A DNA stretch of 64,000 bases from Terrimesophilobacter mesophilus (GTDB lineage: Bacteria > Actinomycetota > Actinomycetes > Actinomycetales > Microbacteriaceae): NCBI RefSeq assembly GCF_014200375.1, contig NZ_JACHBP010000001.1:434001-498000 (forward strand). The letters run 5' to 3'. Under the pieces are notes generated by a model. The model did no database searches. It was not told where the DNA came from and worked only from the letters and a program-made list of their open reading frames with translations. Made by a program: the position numbers and the translations under genes. Below are positions 23,684-32,265 of this stretch, in pieces (position 1 is the stretch's first letter; every line of letters begins with the position of its first letter).

Positions 23684-24414
23684 GCGAGTTCGGCTTCCAG
23701 GAACTCGAGAACCTGCGTCCAGGAATCCGACGCCGCCTCCGCATCGTAGGTGAGGTCGTTCGTGTCGTTGAAGAACGCGTGCCGTGCTCCTTCGTACACC
23801 GTCGCCTCGAAGTCGACCCCCGCATCCGCCATCGCCGTCGACACGGCGGGAAGCGAGTCCATGAGCCTCTCGTCGAGCCCGCCGTAGAAGGCGTGTATCG
23901 GGCAGGCGATGGATGCGATGTCGGACTCCTCCGGTGGCGCCCCGTAGAACGGCGCAGCCGCCTTCACCCGCGGATCGGCCGCCGCGAGCGCGAAAGCGTA
24001 GCTGCCTCCGAAGCAGAATCCGGTCACGGCGATGCGCCCGTCGACGCCCGGTTGGGTCTCCAGGTAGTCGACGACCCTGCGCAATTGGCTGATCGCCCAC
24101 GCGCCGTATGCGGGCTCCCGCGTCGCGGTGAGCTTCTCCCGCATGAGTGGCTGGGCCGTCATCCGCGTGGCCTCATCCTGGTTCTTCGCCAGATTGTGAA
24201 GCTCCTGGCCGACGGAAGGCGAGACGCCTGCGTCGCTCAGGATGTCCGGCGCGACCGCCAGGTACCCTTCCGCCGCATACCGGTCGGCGACGGACCTGAT
24301 GTGGTCGACGAGTCCCCAGATCTCGTGGATGACGATGACGGCGCCCTTCGGCTCCCCGTGCGGTTCTGCCCGGTAGGCGGTGAGGTCGGAGTCGGGGATC
24401 TGGATCATGGGCAT
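23680..24414 (-). CDS. Dienelactone hydrolase family protein
   Basis: 244-residue alpha/beta hydrolase. The nucleophile elbow is GFCFGGSYAF, with Cys as in dienelactone hydrolases; the acid is in YGGLDER and the His in GARHAFFND. The Glu that supports Cys activation is in VIHEIWGL. The true substrate may be a lactone or ester; the family is broad. The ATG at 24412-24414 lies four bases after the MFS transporter stop, so the two form an operon. Confidence 0.9.
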   Translation of the reverse strand: MPMIQIPDSDLTAYRAEPHGEPKGAVIVIHEIWGLVDHIRSVADRYAAEGYLAVAPDILSDAGVSPSVGQELHNLAKNQDEATRMTAQPLMREKLTATREPAYGAWAISQLRRVVDYLETQPGVDGRIAVTGFCFGGSYAFALAAADPRVKAAAPFYGAPPEESDIASIACPIHAFYGGLDERLMDSLPAVSTAMADAGVDFEATVYEGARHAFFNDTNDLTYDAEAASDSWTQVLEFLEAELA

Positions 24415-24418
24415 GATG

Positions 24419-25609
24419 TCATCCTGCCACCGCCGCGCGTGCGCCGGGCATCCGGAGTGCGTACAGCGCTGCGACAGCGAGCAGGATGACGGCCGACCCG
24501 AACGCTGCCGGGTACGACACGGAGTCGAGCAGGGCCCCCGCGGCCAGCGGCCCGACGATCGCGCCGAGATCCGAGATGGCGGAGAACACCGCGACCGGCT
24601 GGCCGCTCTTCGCGCCCGCCGCATCGCCGACTGCCGCCGCGGGAGCTGTCCCCATGAAGGCTGCTGCCATGCCGAAGACGGACAGCAGGATGATGAGGAC
24701 CGTGATGTTCGGAGTGAACGGGATCGCGAGCATCACCGCTGCGGCAACCGAGTACGAGCCGATGATGGCGGGCTTCCTGCCCACCTTGTCGACGAACGTG
24801 CCTGCCGGGCCGAGCGCGAGCGTCTGGGCCACGGCCGCGATGGCGAAGGCGATGCCTGTCCACAGTTCCTCCTGGTGGAGGAGTTCGACGACGAGGATCG
24901 GCACGAGGGCGCTGCGGACTCCGAGACTCGCCCATCCGGACGCGAAATTCGCGATGCAGGCCGCCCGGAAGCGCTCGTCCATCAGCACTGCGCGGAACGG
25001 GATGGGCGCGGCCGCGGTGGCATCGGGCACCGCCCCCTTCGACACTGGCCGCAGGAAGAGGAGCCCCACGACGCCGGCGACCACCAGGGTTCCGGCGTAG
25101 AAGAAGAACGGGGCGCGGAGGGAGATGACGGCGAGCAGACCGCCGAGCGCCGGCCCCGCCATCCCGCCGATGAGGAAACCACCCTGGTAGAAGCCGACCG
25201 CCCTGCCGCGCCGGTCGGGCGGAGTGGATCCCAGCAGGAGGGACATCGCGGAGATGGAGAACATCGCCGACCCGATGCCGCCGGCACCCCGCAGGACGAG
25301 GACCTCGATGTAGGTCTGCGCGAGACCCACCATGGCGCTCGAGACGGCGACGATGCCGATGCCGGTCGCGAGGATCGTGCGCTCGCCTCCCCATGCGATG
25401 AGCTTCCCCACGAAGGGGCTGGCAACGAACCGAGCGAGCGCGAACGCGGAGACGACCGCGCCGACTTCGATGTATCCGACGTGGAAACTGCGGATGAACA
25501 CCGGCAGGACGGGGATCACCACCCCGAATCCGACCATGACGAAGAACGCGATGATTCCCAGCACGACGGTCTCGCGGGAGAGCCGCGGCTTCACGGCGGG
25601 AGTCGGCAT
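24419..25609 (-). CDS. MFS transporter
   Basis: 396 residues with 12 predicted transmembrane helices. The loop between helices 2 and 3 is RFVASPFVGKLIAWGGERTIL, a motif A variant, and GRAVGFYQGGFLIGGMAGPALGG is a typical motif C-like helix 5. It looks like a drug/proton antiporter, with substrate unknown. It starts with ATG and runs into the dienelactone hydrolase gene after four bases. Confidence 0.88.
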   Translation of the reverse strand: MPTPAVKPRLSRETVVLGIIAFFVMVGFGVVIPVLPVFIRSFHVGYIEVGAVVSAFALARFVASPFVGKLIAWGGERTILATGIGIVAVSSAMVGLAQTYIEVLVLRGAGGIGSAMFSISAMSLLLGSTPPDRRGRAVGFYQGGFLIGGMAGPALGGLLAVISLRAPFFFYAGTLVVAGVVGLLFLRPVSKGAVPDATAAAPIPFRAVLMDERFRAACIANFASGWASLGVRSALVPILVVELLHQEELWTGIAFAIAAVAQTLALGPAGTFVDKVGRKPAIIGSYSVAAAVMLAIPFTPNITVLIILLSVFGMAAAFMGTAPAAAVGDAAGAKSGQPVAVFSAISDLGAIVGPLAAGALLDSVSYPAAFGSAVILLAVAALYALRMPGARAAVAG

Positions 25610-25720
25610 CCTCTCAGGTTAGAGGCTCCTGCACGGGTGCGCTGACACATGGCAATGCACACACCGGTGGTGCATCGAGCGGGATGTCCGCAACAGCGCC
25701 CGGCATCCGAATGAGACGAC

Positions 25721-26101
25721 TCAGCCGAGCGCGACCACCAGGCTGAGCGCTGCGAGCACGAGCGTGACCGGCACCATCGTGTACCGCTCGGGTGTGCTGC
25801 GCGAGATCGCGTTGAGCAGGATGCCGAGAGCGAAGTAGGCGAACACGACCCAGACCGCGACCTGAACGAGCCCCGGGTCGCCGAACAGTCGGATGAGGCC
25901 GGCCCGCTCGAGGAGCACCGCCGCGATGAGCGCGTAGATGGCGATCGAGACGACGCTGCCGATGCGCAGCCGAGTGGGAAGCACCCTGGACTGGCCGCCC
26001 CAGGCCAGATGCCCGAGCGGTGCTCCGGCCACGAGGGCGAGCTGGAACACGGCGAGGAGCCCGAGGACGACGGTGGCGGCGATGGCGGCGAAAGCGGTCA
26101 T
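25721..26101 (-). CDS. Four-helix membrane protein, unknown function
   Basis: A 126-residue hydrophobic protein with about four transmembrane helices. It contains APLGHLAWGGQSRVLPTRLR between helices 1 and 2 and NAISRSTPERYTMVPVT between helices 3 and 4, features seen in small conserved actinobacterial membrane proteins of unknown role. It starts with ATG and is divergent from the CDF-like transporter gene, with an 81-base shared promoter region. Confidence 0.7.
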   Translation of the reverse strand: MTAFAAIAATVVLGLLAVFQLALVAGAPLGHLAWGGQSRVLPTRLRIGSVVSIAIYALIAAVLLERAGLIRLFGDPGLVQVAVWVVFAYFALGILLNAISRSTPERYTMVPVTLVLAALSLVVALG

Positions 26102-26182
26102 GGGCGAACTCTATTGGATGGCGATGGCGGGCCGATTGCGGTGCGCGGATGACCGGAACCGCTTCGAGGCGCGACCTAGACT

Positions 26183-26776
26183 ATGCGGGTGACTGGATTC
26201 CGGCGTGCAGTGCTCCTCGTCGGTCTGCTCAACCTCGGGTATTTCGGAATCGAGTTCACGACCGCGCTGCTCATCGGCTCCGTCTCGCTTTTCGCCGACA
26301 GCGTCGACTTCCTGGAGGACACGAGCATCAACCTCCTGATCTTCGTCGCCGTGCTGTGGAGCCCGCGAGCGCGCAGCACCGTCGGCCGCGTCCTGGCCGT
26401 CGTGATCATGGTGCCCGCGGTGGTCACGTTCGTGACCGCGATCGTCAAGATCTTCGACCCCGTGGCGCCCGCCTTCGCACCCATGTCACTCGCGGCGCTC
26501 GGGGCGCTCGTGGTCAACCTGGCCTGCGCGTTCATCCTCATGCGGCACCGCCACCATGAGGGAAGCCTGAGCCGCGCAGCCTGGCTCTCGGCGCGCAACG
26601 ATGCGCTCGCCAACGTCGGGATCATCGCCGCGGCGTTCGTCGCCATCCCGCTCCAGTCGGGCTGGCCCGACATCATCGTCGGCATCGCGATCGGACTCCT
26701 CAACCTGGATGCGGCCCGCGCCGTCTGGCGGGTCGCGAGCGACGAGTCGCGCCAGCAGCTCGAGCCTGAGCCGTGA
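26183..26776 (+). CDS. Cation diffusion facilitator-like transporter, membrane domain only
   Basis: 197 residues with five or six transmembrane helices. The metal-site segments of CDF transporters are recognisable: LFADSVDFLEDTSINL in helix 2 and SARNDALANVGIIAAAF in helix 5, with a His-containing loop (RHRHHEG) between. The usual cytoplasmic C-terminal metal-binding domain is missing, which makes it shorter than the usual 290-300 residues, but such short forms are common in actinobacteria. The metal is unknown. Confidence 0.8.
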   Translation: MRVTGFRRAVLLVGLLNLGYFGIEFTTALLIGSVSLFADSVDFLEDTSINLLIFVAVLWSPRARSTVGRVLAVVIMVPAVVTFVTAIVKIFDPVAPAFAPMSLAALGALVVNLACAFILMRHRHHEGSLSRAAWLSARNDALANVGIIAAAFVAIPLQSGWPDIIVGIAIGLLNLDAARAVWRVASDESRQQLEPEP

Positions 26777-26822
26777 ACCGACGCATCCAGAATCACGTCG
26801 AGAATCCGCAGGGCGGTGACCG

Positions 26823-26896
26823 TAGGGCGGACGGGACTTGAACCCGTGACCGACGGATTATGAGTCCGCTGCTCTAACCAGCTGAGCTACCGCCCC
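26823..26896 (-). tRNA. tRNA-Met (anticodon CAU)
   Basis: A complete 74-base cloverleaf: acceptor arm GGGGCGG pairing with CCGCCCT, D-arm AGCTCAGCTGGTTAGAGCA, anticodon loop CTCATAA, and T-arm with GGTTCAAGTCC. The 3' CCA is not encoded. The body matches actinobacterial elongator tRNA-Met. tRNA-Ile2 (CAU read after lysidine modification) cannot be formally excluded. Confidence 0.93.
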
Positions 26897-26912
26897 GCGC
26901 CGCCGGCGAGCC

Positions 26913-28151
26913 TCAGGATGCCTGCTCGTCGAGGGACACTTCGGTGACCGGATCGGTCACCGCCTCCCCACGATACAGTCTCTCGAACGTGGTGAGCGTG
27001 CGCTGGATGTCGTGTGGCGCGATGAGCTTGAGGCTGTTGCGCTTCATCCGGGTGAGCTCGTCATCGCTCGCGGTGAGCACCGTCGTCAGCTTCTGTGCGA
27101 GGTCATCGACGTTCTCCGGCTCGAACAGGTAGCCGTTCTCCCCCGAGTGCACGAGGTGCGGCAGCGCCATGGCATTCGCCGCGACGACCGGCAGCCCGGA
27201 CGACATCGCCTCCATGGTCGCGATGCTCTGCAGCTCCGCGATCGACGGGATGGCGAACACCGTCGCGTTCGTGTACGCGGCCTTCAACTCCTCCTCGGAG
27301 ACGTACCCGGTGAACGTCGTCCGATCGGCGACGCCGAGGTCGCTCGCGAGCTTCTTCAGGTGGTTCATCAGGTCGCCGCCGCCCACGATCTCGAGCTTCG
27401 CCTCGAGCGACGGGTCGAGCCTGGCGACCGCCCTGATCAGCACGTCGATGTGCTTCTCCCCCGTCACCCGACCGACGAACAGGATGCGGTTCTCCGTCTT
27501 CTTGGCGAAACTCGGCGTGTACTCGCTCGAGTTGATCCCGCACGAGATCGCGTGCACGCCCGTGAGGTCGGTCGCCGCCTCCAGGAACTCCGCGCCCTTC
27601 CTCGTCGGCGTTGTGATCGCCTCGCACAGGTGGTACGTCTTCGCTGCATCGTTCCACGCGATCCGGATGGCCGTCTTGCGCAGGAATTTCGGCAGCAGCG
27701 TGTGCTGGATGAGGTTCTCCGGCATGAAGTGGTTCGTCGCGATCACCCGGATGCCCCGGGTCGTGGCCTGCCTGGCCAGCCCTCGGCCGATCACAATGTG
27801 CGACTGGATGTGCACGACATCCGGCTTCACCTCATCGAGGATGCGCGCCGCGTGCGCCTGGCTGCGCCACGGCAGCACGAACCGCAGCCAGTCGTGCGGG
27901 AACCACCGCCACGAATAGACGCGGTGCACGATGAGGTTCGCGCCCTCGTGCTCCTCGATGAACCGCCCGTGCTTCCGGCTGAACGCCGGCGCCTCGATGT
28001 GCACCTCATGGCCGCGCTCGACGAGGCCCGCCGCGAGTCGCGACGTGAAGCTGGCCGCCCCGTTGACGTCGGGCGCGAAGGTGTCGGCACCGATGAGGAT
28101 GCGCAATGGACGACCGGCGTCGTGCGCCGAATCGTGTGAGGCGTCAGGCAA
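26913..28151 (-). CDS. Glycosyltransferase family 4
   Basis: 412 residues of GT-B fold. The N-terminal acceptor half begins RPLRILIGADTFAPDVNGAA, the conserved start of mannosyltransferases such as PimB/MgtA; the C-terminal GT4 domain has LFVGRVTGEKHIDVLIRAV and EAMSSGLPVVAANAMALPHL, which holds the E-x7-E-type region. It probably transfers mannose to a lipid carrier or phosphatidylinositol mannoside, though acceptor and donor are inferred. I chose the TTG at 28149-28151 because GAGGGA lies upstream; longer versions overlap the upstream transporter gene. tRNA-Met lies 16 bases downstream. Confidence 0.88.
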   Translation of the reverse strand: MPDASHDSAHDAGRPLRILIGADTFAPDVNGAASFTSRLAAGLVERGHEVHIEAPAFSRKHGRFIEEHEGANLIVHRVYSWRWFPHDWLRFVLPWRSQAHAARILDEVKPDVVHIQSHIVIGRGLARQATTRGIRVIATNHFMPENLIQHTLLPKFLRKTAIRIAWNDAAKTYHLCEAITTPTRKGAEFLEAATDLTGVHAISCGINSSEYTPSFAKKTENRILFVGRVTGEKHIDVLIRAVARLDPSLEAKLEIVGGGDLMNHLKKLASDLGVADRTTFTGYVSEEELKAAYTNATVFAIPSIAELQSIATMEAMSSGLPVVAANAMALPHLVHSGENGYLFEPENVDDLAQKLTTVLTASDDELTRMKRNSLKLIAPHDIQRTLTTFERLYRGEAVTDPVTEVSLDEQAS

Positions 28152-28191
28152 GATGTGGGGTTTCCCTCGTGCAGTTGGCGTGGCTTCCAGC

Positions 28192-29115
28192 CTACCGCTG
28201 CGCCTGCGGATGATGTTTCGAGAGCTGGAACACACCGTAAACAGCCAGCGCTCCCGCCGCGATGTAGGCGACGGCCGCGAACCACGGCGCCCCGGATGCC
28301 TCCTGCAGTACGACGATCCCGATCGTCACGGCCACGAGCGGGTCGACGACGGTGAGCCCCGCAATGACGAGATCCGGAGGCCCGGACGAGTAGGCGTTCT
28401 GGACGAAGTAACCGCCGAGAACCGCCGCGGCGAGCAGTGCGACGATGCACGTGACGGTGAGCCATTCGAAGTCACCGGTCTTGGCCCGGTCGATCACGAC
28501 CTTCGCGAGCGTCGCCACGAATCCGTAGAGAACCCCTGCGCCGAGGATGAAGCCGATCGCCTTGAACCGGTCGCGAAGGAACGCGAACGCGAGGGAGAAG
28601 CCCATCGTGATGACGCCGAGGATGGCGAGGATCACGCCGAGCTGCCCTGCACTGATCGGGCTCGACTTGGCCGTGAACGCCGCAACGGTCACGAAGATGC
28701 CGACGCCGCCCACACAGAACGCGATCGCCCGAATCGACTTGCGGTCGAGTGCGACCTTCGAAATCCGCGCGTTGACGATGGCGGTGATGACGAGCGCCGT
28801 CGCACCCAACGGCTGCACCACGATGATGGGCGCGAGGTACAGGCTCGTGAGCTGGAGAACGACGGCGAGCCCCAGCATGACGGTGCCGATGACCCAGGAC
28901 GGCCGGGCGAGCAGAAGCAGCAGCTGTCTCGGGCTGAGTCCGGGGCTCGTGTCGATCTCACCCGTGTCGGCCTCGACCCGACCGACCCCTCGATGCTGGA
29001 ACTGGGCTCCGAGGGCCAGGAACACCGCGGCGATCAGGGCGACGGGAATGCCAAGCCACTGGTTCGGGGTGAGAGTCACGAAGTGATCCGTGAAGTCACT
29101 CAGATCAGGCGGCAC
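28192..29115 (-). CDS. DMT family transporter (NIPA/EamA-like)
   Basis: 307 residues with nine or ten transmembrane helices. It resembles the actinobacterial DMT group near NIPA magnesium transporters: ALGAQFQHRGVG after helix 1, LAPIIVVQPLGATALVITAI and GLTVVDPLVAVTIGIVVLQE in the two EamA-like halves. The substrate is unknown. It starts with GTG and probably shares a promoter region with the divergent def gene. Confidence 0.82.
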   Translation of the reverse strand: MPPDLSDFTDHFVTLTPNQWLGIPVALIAAVFLALGAQFQHRGVGRVEADTGEIDTSPGLSPRQLLLLLARPSWVIGTVMLGLAVVLQLTSLYLAPIIVVQPLGATALVITAIVNARISKVALDRKSIRAIAFCVGGVGIFVTVAAFTAKSSPISAGQLGVILAILGVITMGFSLAFAFLRDRFKAIGFILGAGVLYGFVATLAKVVIDRAKTGDFEWLTVTCIVALLAAAVLGGYFVQNAYSSGPPDLVIAGLTVVDPLVAVTIGIVVLQEASGAPWFAAVAYIAAGALAVYGVFQLSKHHPQAQR

Positions 29116-29155
29116 CCCACGACTTTACCGGTTGCGCACGGGATATTCTTGGCGA

Positions 29156-29722
29156 ATGGCCGTACTCCCTATCCTCATCACGGGAGATCCCGTACTCCAC
29201 AATCCCGCCCGCACCGTCACCGAATTCGATGACGCGCTGCACCAGCTCGTGGCGGACATGACGGAGACCATGAAGGCTGCGCCGGGCGTCGGACTCGCCG
29301 CCCCGCAGGTGGGCGTCCCGCTCCGCGTCTTCGTCTTCGACTGGACCGACGCCGACGGCGTGCACTCCGGCGCCGCCGTCAACCCTGAGCTGTGGATCAC
29401 CCCGGTGCCGACGGGCGACCCGGATGAGGAGGCCGAGTCCGAGGGATGCCTGTCGATCCCCGGCGAGCGCTACCCGCTTCGGCGCGCTCCACAGGCGATC
29501 CTGCGAGCGGTGGATGCCGACCGGAAGCCCTTCGAGATCACGGCATCCGGTTGGCTGGCCCGCATCTTCCAGCACGAATTCGATCACCTCGACGGCATCC
29601 TGTACGCGGACCGGCTGGACCACGCGAACGTTCGTGCGGCATCCAAGGCGATCCGGAAGAACGGATGGGGGGTCCCCGATCTCAGCTGGCTGCCGGGAAT
29701 CGACCACCTCGAGGGTTACTGA
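29156..29722 (+). CDS. def: Peptide deformylase
   Basis: 188 residues. The three family motifs are intact: GVGLAAPQVG (44-53), EGCLSIPG (96-103, with metal-ligand C98) and QHEFDHLDG (139-147, with H140, E141 and H144). It removes the N-formyl group from nascent proteins. The ATG at 29156 starts the conserved sequence at once and has no Shine-Dalgarno; TATTCT ten bases upstream suggests a near-leaderless message. Confidence 0.96.
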   Translation: MAVLPILITGDPVLHNPARTVTEFDDALHQLVADMTETMKAAPGVGLAAPQVGVPLRVFVFDWTDADGVHSGAAVNPELWITPVPTGDPDEEAESEGCLSIPGERYPLRRAPQAILRAVDADRKPFEITASGWLARIFQHEFDHLDGILYADRLDHANVRAASKAIRKNGWGVPDLSWLPGIDHLEGY

Positions 29723-29729
29723 GCCGAAG

Positions 29730-30041
29730 CTAACCCCATCCGGACAACCGGATGAGCGCCGCCGTCGCCGCTGCGGCGACCACGACGACGACGAACGGCA
29801 CGCGCAGGGCGAAGAGCACGACCGCGACGAGCACGGCTGGCACGCGCGCATCGAACTCGAGCCCGACGCCGTGCCCGAGCGTCTGAACGCCCACGAGTGC
29901 AGACAACAGGGCGACCGTGAGAAGGTTCGCGATGCGCGCGGGCGTCGGCCGGTCCAGCACTGACGACGGCACGAGGTAACCCGCGAGCTTGAGCGAGAGG
30001 CACGCGAGCGACGCGATGATCACGATGAGCCACATCGTCAT
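29730..30041 (-). CDS. azlD: AzlD family branched-chain amino acid transport protein
   Basis: 103 residues with three or four transmembrane helices, starting MTMWLIVIIASLACLSLKLAG, with the LKLAGY/PxxxL pattern of AzlD. It works with AzlC as a two-component exporter of branched-chain amino acids. Its ATG overlaps the azlC stop as ATGA. Confidence 0.85.
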   Translation of the reverse strand: MTMWLIVIIASLACLSLKLAGYLVPSSVLDRPTPARIANLLTVALLSALVGVQTLGHGVGLEFDARVPAVLVAVVLFALRVPFVVVVVAAAATAALIRLSGWG

Positions 30042-30757
30042 ATGCCCTCCCTCTCGAGGGGGATGAGCGGGGGCTCGGCGTTCGACAACCAGTTGAATCC
30101 GCCGACTACGACGGCGACGATCCCCGCCACCAGCACGGGCAGACCAGGGAGTAACACCGGGGTGAGGGCGACAGCGACGACCGCCGCTGCGGAAGCGACG
30201 GCAATCGTCTGCCGTTGCTTGAGCCGCGGCCACAGGAGGCCGACGAATGCGGCCGCGGCAGCCGCATCCAGCCCCCATTGGCGTGGATCGCCGAGGGCGT
30301 CGCCGATGAGCGCGCCGATGAGGCTCGTCAGGTTCCACCCGATGAACGTGGCCGCCGCCGTCGTCCAGAAACCGAGGCGCTGACTGCGCAGTGTCGGTTG
30401 GTTGGTCGAGACGGCGGTGGTCTCGTCGATCGTGACCCAGGCGGCGGCGACGCGCTTCCACCAGCGGCCGCCGATCATCGGGGCGACCCGAACACCGTAG
30501 ATCCCGTTCCGGATGCCGAGGATCGCTGCACTCGCAATCGCCGTCGGCCCGGCGGCCACTCCGCCGGTCGCGAGGACTCCGATGAGGGCGAACTGCGAAC
30601 CGCCGGTGAACATGACGAGGCTCATGACGCAGGTCTGCCAGACGTCGAGGCCCGCCGCCACCGCGAGGGCACCGTAGGAGACGCCGTACGCCGCCGCGGC
30701 GAGGCCGACCGCGAGACCCGCGCGGATCGCCGCGGAGTCTTCGCTACTTCTCGCCAC
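30038..30757 (-). CDS. azlC: AzlC family branched-chain amino acid permease
   Basis: 239 residues. The AzlC pattern AYGVSYGALAVAAGLDVWQT, MSLVMFTGGSQFALIGVL and GIRNGIYGVRVAP is clear, with seven or eight helices. The GTG at 30755-30757 gives the usual AzlC length and lies 14 bases inside the end of the upstream histidine kinase gene, so it appears to be translationally linked to it. AzlCD exports branched-chain amino acids or analogues. Confidence 0.85.
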   Translation of the reverse strand: MARSSEDSAAIRAGLAVGLAAAAYGVSYGALAVAAGLDVWQTCVMSLVMFTGGSQFALIGVLATGGVAAGPTAIASAAILGIRNGIYGVRVAPMIGGRWWKRVAAAWVTIDETTAVSTNQPTLRSQRLGFWTTAAATFIGWNLTSLIGALIGDALGDPRQWGLDAAAAAAFVGLLWPRLKQRQTIAVASAAAVVAVALTPVLLPGLPVLVAGIVAVVVGGFNWLSNAEPPLIPLEREGI

Positions 30758-31667
30758 GGCGACCGCCGAGGTTGACGCCGTGGACGCCGTTGTCGTACCG
30801 GAGTGCGGGGAACACCGCTGAGGTGGAGAATCCGACGCCGGGCACCGAGTACACGGTGAACACACCGCCGAACAGCTCGACCCGCTCGCGCATCTCGCTG
30901 ATGCCGGGACCCGTCACGACATCCGTCAGGGCGCCGAGATCCTCGTCGACGGTTCCCTGCCTGGGCGGAGCGTCGTTGGGGTCGAGCCCATCGCGACGCA
31001 GCGCAGCGCGCACGCCGTCGTCGTCGACGAGCACCTGCAGGCCCTCGTCGCGCCAGGTCAGCGACACCGTCACATGGGTGCCCTCGCCGGCATGCTTCAG
31101 CGTGTTGGACAGCGACTCCTCGATGACCCGGTAGACGGCGAGTTCAGCGCCCTTGGGCAGGTCGAACGGCTCGCCACTCTCCTCCAGGTCGATGACGAGG
31201 CCGGCGTCGCGCATCACGGCGAGCAGATCGGGGACCCCGTCGATGCGCTGCTGCGGGAGCCGATCGTCCTGGTCCTCCCTGGCGACCGTGCCGATGCGAC
31301 GAAGGTCCGCCAGTGCCTTCCGCGCCGTTTCGCCGATGGCCTCCGCCGCCCGGATCGGGCTCTCCGGATCGGCTGTAGCCGCGTGGCGAACGCTCTCCGC
31401 CTTCGTCACGATGCCGGAGATCGAGTGCGCGGCGACATCGTGCAGCTCGCGGACGATACGAAGTCGGGCGAGCAGTTCGCGGCCGGTCAGTTCGAGGTCG
31501 ATGGCGTCCCGCTCGGCGTGCACCCTGGCTGCAGCCTCAGCGCGCCGCGTCCGCCGTGCTTTCCGCAGGAGGACCAGCAGAACGATGACGAGGACCACGA
31601 GAACGACCACCGCGATGAGCGTCGCCTGGGCGACGGCGAAGGCGTTCGCCTCGAGCCACGTCAACAT
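30744..31667 (-). CDS. Sensor histidine kinase (HisKA_3 type) without an adjacent regulator
   Basis: 307 residues. One N-terminal transmembrane helix (AQATLIAVVVLVVLVIVLLV) is followed by a coiled segment, the dimerisation/phosphoacceptor motif RIVRELHDVAAHSISG with its His, and a HATPase_c domain (EESLSNTLKHA N-box, VLVDDDG). There is no extracellular sensor domain. The ATG at 31665-31667 follows GAGGAGG. Its 3' end overlaps azlC, so it lies in an operon with an amino acid exporter rather than with a response regulator. Confidence 0.85.
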   Translation of the reverse strand: MLTWLEANAFAVAQATLIAVVVLVVLVIVLLVLLRKARRTRRAEAAARVHAERDAIDLELTGRELLARLRIVRELHDVAAHSISGIVTKAESVRHAATADPESPIRAAEAIGETARKALADLRRIGTVAREDQDDRLPQQRIDGVPDLLAVMRDAGLVIDLEESGEPFDLPKGAELAVYRVIEESLSNTLKHAGEGTHVTVSLTWRDEGLQVLVDDDGVRAALRRDGLDPNDAPPRQGTVDEDLGALTDVVTGPGISEMRERVELFGGVFTVYSVPGVGFSTSAVFPALRYDNGVHGVNLGGRRGEK

Positions 31668-31736
31668 CGGTATCCTCCTCGGCATCCGGCGCGTCGCGAT
31701 GACTCGCGATCCGGTGCAGATCGAGGCTACCGGAAT

Positions 31737-31766
31737 GGATGGCGAGGGAGAATTCCCTCGCCATCC
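31737..31766 (-). terminator. Hairpin terminator after the SHOCT gene
   Basis: Perfect 13-bp arms (ggatggcgaggga / tccctcgccatcc) with a four-base loop, 20 bases beyond the SHOCT gene stop. No T-run follows, but the stem is very stable. Confidence 0.65.
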
Positions 31767-31786
31767 ACTCGTCGGTCATGGGTCGC

Positions 31787-32110
31787 TCAGGCGCCGGACC
31801 CGGAGTTCGCGCGCAGGACCTCGAGGCGTGCGCGGTAATCCTTCTCGTCGATGTCTCCCTGGGCGAATCGCTCGGCGAGGGTCGCCTCCGCGCTGCGAGT
31901 GGGGCCGAAGCGGCCGGGGCCGTCGTGGCCCGGTCCGTGCGGGCCGTACCCGTTCTCCCAGGCGCGACGACGCCAACGGCGACCGAAGATTCCGAAGAGA
32001 ACGGCGAACACCAGGATCCAGAACAGTGGGATGAGGAACCCGAGCCACCAGAAGCCGAATGGCCCATGCATGTATGGGCCGGCTGCGGCGAGTGCGAGTG
32101 AAGTGAGCAC
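31787..32110 (-). CDS. SHOCT domain membrane protein
   Basis: 107 residues: one transmembrane helix (FWWLGFLIPLFWILVFAVLF), a basic and Gly/His/Pro-rich linker (RRWRRRAWENGYGPHGPGH), and a C-terminal SHOCT motif with LAERFAQGDIDEKDYRARLE. SHOCT motifs are short oligomerisation elements found at protein termini. The GTG at 32108-32110 follows GAAAGG. The function is unknown; a two-component system lies just upstream and may control it. Confidence 0.8.
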   Translation of the reverse strand: MLTSLALAAAGPYMHGPFGFWWLGFLIPLFWILVFAVLFGIFGRRWRRRAWENGYGPHGPGHDGPGRFGPTRSAEATLAERFAQGDIDEKDYRARLEVLRANSGSGA

Positions 32111-32265
32111 GATGAACCTTTCAGTCGGGGCTCCGGATGAGCCCGTGTATCCAGCATCGCGATCGCGGTCGACGGGCGAATCTGCCGGTGGGATGCACTC
32201 CGTGTACTGCGCTCGGAGCAGGTCGGCGTGCCGAGCTACTCCGCACGGAACTGTGCCGGCCCGAG

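Noticed and set aside
26913-28235. A longer start for the GT4 gene at 28235
   Set aside because: It would overlap the upstream transporter gene by 44 bases with Arg-rich residues; the TTG at 28151 with GAGGGA upstream is a better fit.
30038-30865. A longer azlC start at 30865
   Set aside because: It would overlap the histidine kinase by 120 bases and add a low-complexity Cys/Ser/Pro stretch foreign to the family; the GTG at 30757 gives the usual length.
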